8,732 nt of DNA, from contig PMBX01000035.1 in the NCBI GenBank assembly GCA_003153915.1, positions 174-8,905 on the forward strand. The letters are read 5' to 3'. The DNA is from Phycisphaerales bacterium (lineage in GTDB: Bacteria; Planctomycetota; Phycisphaerae; SM23-33). A model generated the notes under the pieces. It was not told the DNA's origin and made no database searches. It saw nothing but the letters and a program-made list of their open reading frames with translations. Position 1 is the first letter of the stretch. Each line of letters starts with the position of its first letter. Below, one piece after another: positions 7,047 through 8,732 of the stretch. The position numbers were made by a program, and so were the translations under genes.

Positions 7047-7582
7047 CTGGTGTCCTTTTTGTCGCTGGAACACTCTGCCACTGCGCCGACGGCCTGGGGC
7101 GGTTTTTTACCCGCCGCAACCAGCAGTTCGGCGACCTCCCGCGGGTCTGTCACTTCACTAAATACCGTCGCCCCGCCGTTCCACGCCCCCACCAACACCA
7201 GCCGACGCCCCAGGCGTACCAGAAGCAATTGACCCCGCCCCGGCAAGGCCGCGCGGCAGACAACCTCCACCGGCCCGGCGGATCCAACCGGCATCACTTT
7301 GCCCCAGCGGCCTAGCACGTAGCGGAGGATCAGTATAATTACGACCACCACCCCCAGCGCCGCCAGCGGGCGAAGCCACGACCCTATCATCTCCGCCGTC
7401 TCCGATGTATCCGGGCGGATGGGGAGCAATTTATTCTCCAAGGCAGGCCGAGAGGCCGCCTCGCCGGTCTGTGCAGCAGGCCGATCCGACGGCGAGACCC
7501 CAAGCGCGCGGGGGCCGAGGGCGGCAATTACGACAACCGCCGTCAGTGCAACACCGGCCAAGAGGCGGGTATGGCGGTTCAT
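7043..7582 (-). CDS. fliO: FliO, flagellar export gate assembly protein
   Basis: 179 residues. There is a hydrophobic N-terminal segment (7-23, signal-like), a polar Pro/Ala-rich stretch (29-65), a membrane helix at about 71-90 (LAALGVVVVIILILRYVLGRW), then the FliO cytoplasmic domain GPVEVVCRAALPGRGQLLLV...RLVLVGAWNGG, ending in a charged tail. FliO is poorly conserved in general; the call rests on this layout, the small beta-rich domain and the position right before fliP. In studied bacteria FliO helps FliP form its ring and is not in the final pore. The ATG at 7582 overlaps the fliN stop (ATGA), with GGAGG 7 nt upstream. The charged C-terminus overlaps the fliP start. Confidence 0.88.
   Translation of the reverse strand: MNRHTRLLAGVALTAVVVIAALGPRALGVSPSDRPAAQTGEAASRPALENKLLPIRPDTSETAEMIGSWLRPLAALGVVVVIILILRYVLGRWGKVMPVGSAGPVEVVCRAALPGRGQLLLVRLGRRLVLVGAWNGGATVFSEVTDPREVAELLVAAGKKPPQAVGAVAECSSDKKDTR
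7053..7057 (-). promoter_or_regulatory. Ribosome binding site deciding the fliP start
   Basis: AAGGA on the minus strand, 6 nt before the GTG at 7046 and inside the end of fliO. Its spacing supports GTG at 7046 over the upstream start at 7073, which would lie upstream of this site. Confidence 0.7.
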
Positions 7583-7818
7583 GCCTGGGCCTCCGATGTT
7601 TCCTCAAAGACCCTTGTCACACGCACGCCCAACTTCCCGTCGACCACGACGGGTTGTCCACATGCGTGCAGCTTTCCGTTGATGTAGACATCCACCTCAT
7701 CGCTTACGGAGGCCTCGAGTGCGACGATGCTTCCAGCCTCCAGAACGGCGACATCTTGCGAGTCCAGTCGCCGGCGACCAATCTCAATCCTGACTTTTTT
7801 CTCACCAGGCATTGGCAT
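7579..7818 (-). CDS. fliN: FliN, short single-domain C-ring switch protein
   Basis: 79 residues made almost entirely of one SpoA (FliN C-terminal) domain: VRIEIGRRRLDSQDVAVLEA, GSIVALEASVSDEVDVYING, KLHACGQPVVVDGKLGVRVT. The NGK and VVVDGKLGVRVT stretches are the strongest family marks. Most FliN proteins run to 100-140 residues with an extra N-terminal region, which is missing here. FliN forms the lower rim of the flagellar C-ring and recruits the FliH-FliI export complex, which suits its place beside fliI/fliJ. It overlaps the 3' end of fliJ by 17 bp. A second in-frame ATG at 7812 has a GGGA site at better spacing (9 nt), so the protein may be two residues shorter. fliM and fliG are not in the window. 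Confidence 0.88.
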   Translation of the reverse strand: MPMPGEKKVRIEIGRRRLDSQDVAVLEAGSIVALEASVSDEVDVYINGKLHACGQPVVVDGKLGVRVTRVFEETSEAQA

Positions 7819-8287
7819 CCGTCCCGATCATCTCGGCATGATCGTCCGCCTCGGTCCTTCGCCCACGGTGAAGGTCGTCGAGGTTCTTTGTTTCCGAGCG
7901 AGCCTCCGCGACGGCGGCCTGGCGGTCCAGGCGGTTCCGGACGGCCTCCATCGCCTTGCGCTGCCTGTGGGCCTCGCTCAACGAGTCGCGTCGCCTCTGG
8001 AGGCGAGACTCTGCCACCCGGAGGCGATGGTTCTGTCGGACCAGTTGGCGGGCGATCTCGACTAGATCGTGCCTGTAGATGTCCATGGCGACAGGCTCCG
8101 AACCGGCCTGAAGCGCCGCGGCGACGGCGGCGTCGCGCTGGGTCCGCAGGTTCCGCAGCCGCTCGATGCGCGATGCGATCGCATCGGAGCGGTCCTTGGC
8201 GGCTGTCAAGGCCGCCTTGGCGGCGTCGGCCCTCTGGCGTCGCAGTTTCAGCAGAAGACCCAACCTGTCGGAACGTTTGGCGCTCAT
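7802..8287 (-). CDS. fliJ: FliJ, flagellar export chaperone-escort/ATPase stalk
   Basis: 161 residues, close to the family's usual 140-150. The sequence is almost all charged, Ala/Arg-rich helix with heptad-like spacing from residue 7 to about 140, as expected for the FliJ antiparallel coiled coil; there is no signal peptide or membrane segment. Sequence identity in this family is low, so the call rests on size, coiled-coil character and position directly after fliI. Known FliJ proteins sit in the centre of the FliI hexamer like the gamma subunit of F1-ATPase and contact FlhA. The ATG at 8287 overlaps the fliI stop (ATGA), with GGAGG about 9 nt upstream inside fliI. The last 17 bp are shared with fliN. 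Confidence 0.87.
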   Translation of the reverse strand: MSAKRSDRLGLLLKLRRQRADAAKAALTAAKDRSDAIASRIERLRNLRTQRDAAVAAALQAGSEPVAMDIYRHDLVEIARQLVRQNHRLRVAESRLQRRRDSLSEAHRQRKAMEAVRNRLDRQAAVAEARSETKNLDDLHRGRRTEADDHAEMIGTDANAW

Positions 8288-8732
8288 AGGCTCAATCCTC
8301 CGGCGGACTTGAGCGTGGCGATCTGACGATGAAGTTCCTTGATCGCCGCCACCGTGGTTGGGAAGTCCTCCCGTCCCTGGAGTGCTTGGGCCAGAAAGGC
8401 CCTGACCAGCGGCATGGCCTTGATAGCAGTGTCGTATTCTCGCGAACCGGCCTGATAAGCGCCGATGCTCACCATGTCCTCGATCTCGCCATAGAGGGCC
8501 AGAAGGCGTCTAATCTCCACGGCGGCGGCCTGGTGGTCCGCGTCGGCGACTTCGCTCATCACGCGGCTGACGCTCTGGAGGCAGTCGATGGCGGGGAACT
8601 GTCCACGCTGGGCCAGCGGGCGGGACAGCCAGATGTGCCCGTCGGTGACCGCGCGGACGGCGTCACTGATCGGTTCTGCCGGATCGTCGCCTTCGACCAG
8701 AACGGCGTAGAATGCCGTGATGGATCCCTGGG
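8284..8732 (-). CDS. fliI: FliI, flagellar export ATPase, C-terminal part
   Basis: Partial gene, 5' end beyond the right window edge; 148 residues are visible and the frame is open to the edge. Family stretches are QGSITAFYAVLVEGDD, EPISDAVRAVTDGHIWLSRP, GQFPAIDCLQSVSRVM, then the C-terminal helical domain with EDMVSIGAYQAGS and the final TTVAAIKELHRQIATL. These match the F1-beta-like FliI ATPases that energise flagellar protein export. The Walker A and B motifs lie upstream and cannot be checked here. Non-flagellar type III ATPases (SctN) are related, but every neighbour is flagellar. Its stop codon overlaps the fliJ start. Confidence 0.94.
   Translation of the reverse strand, partial: QGSITAFYAVLVEGDDPAEPISDAVRAVTDGHIWLSRPLAQRGQFPAIDCLQSVSRVMSEVADADHQAAAVEIRRLLALYGEIEDMVSIGAYQAGSREYDTAIKAMPLVRAFLAQALQGREDFPTTVAAIKELHRQIATLKSAGGLSL

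Overview
The window is a dense, single-strand block of flagellar genes, all read on the minus strand. In transcription order (high to low coordinate) it carries the 3' part of fliI, then fliJ, fliN, fliO, fliP, fliQ, fliR, flhB, flhA, flhF and flhG. After a 183-bp AT-rich gap comes the 5' end of a sigma-28 (fliA/whiG-type) sigma factor gene, cut by the window edge. There are no RNA genes, insertion sequences, CRISPR arrays or phage genes that I can see. Coding density is nearly 100 % from 366 to 8732, and most junctions overlap by a few bases, so this looks like one long translationally coupled operon.

Region by region: 7802-8732 holds the export ATPase FliI and its stalk/chaperone-escort protein FliJ. 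7579-7818 holds a very short FliN (switch-complex C-ring protein). 4451-7582 holds the membrane export gate FliO, FliP, FliQ, FliR and FlhB. 2367-4451 holds FlhA, the nonameric export-gate ring. 366-2364 holds the GTPase/ATPase pair FlhF and FlhG that sets flagellar position and number. 183-365 holds a well-formed sigma-70-type promoter with A-tracts upstream and a 9-bp degenerate tandem repeat over the start region. 1-182 holds the start of the flagellar sigma factor. Together these genes build the flagellar type III export machine, place it (FlhF/FlhG suggests polar or number-controlled flagella), and switch on the late flagellar genes (sigma-28).

The most unusual point is flhB. The predicted protein is complete at its N-terminus and through the four-helix membrane domain, but it stops right after the conserved linker start. 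The whole cytoplasmic autocleavage/specificity-switch domain with the NPTH motif is absent, and flhA begins on the flhB stop codon. This cannot come from a single frameshift, because no room is left for the missing part.

The organism is a GC-rich flagellated bacterium. FliO, a signal-peptide-bearing FliP and FlhF/FlhG fit a Gram-negative (diderm) host. The gene order and sequence style would suit a planctomycete/phycisphaeral or deltaproteobacterial-type genome, but I cannot place it firmly from sequence alone.
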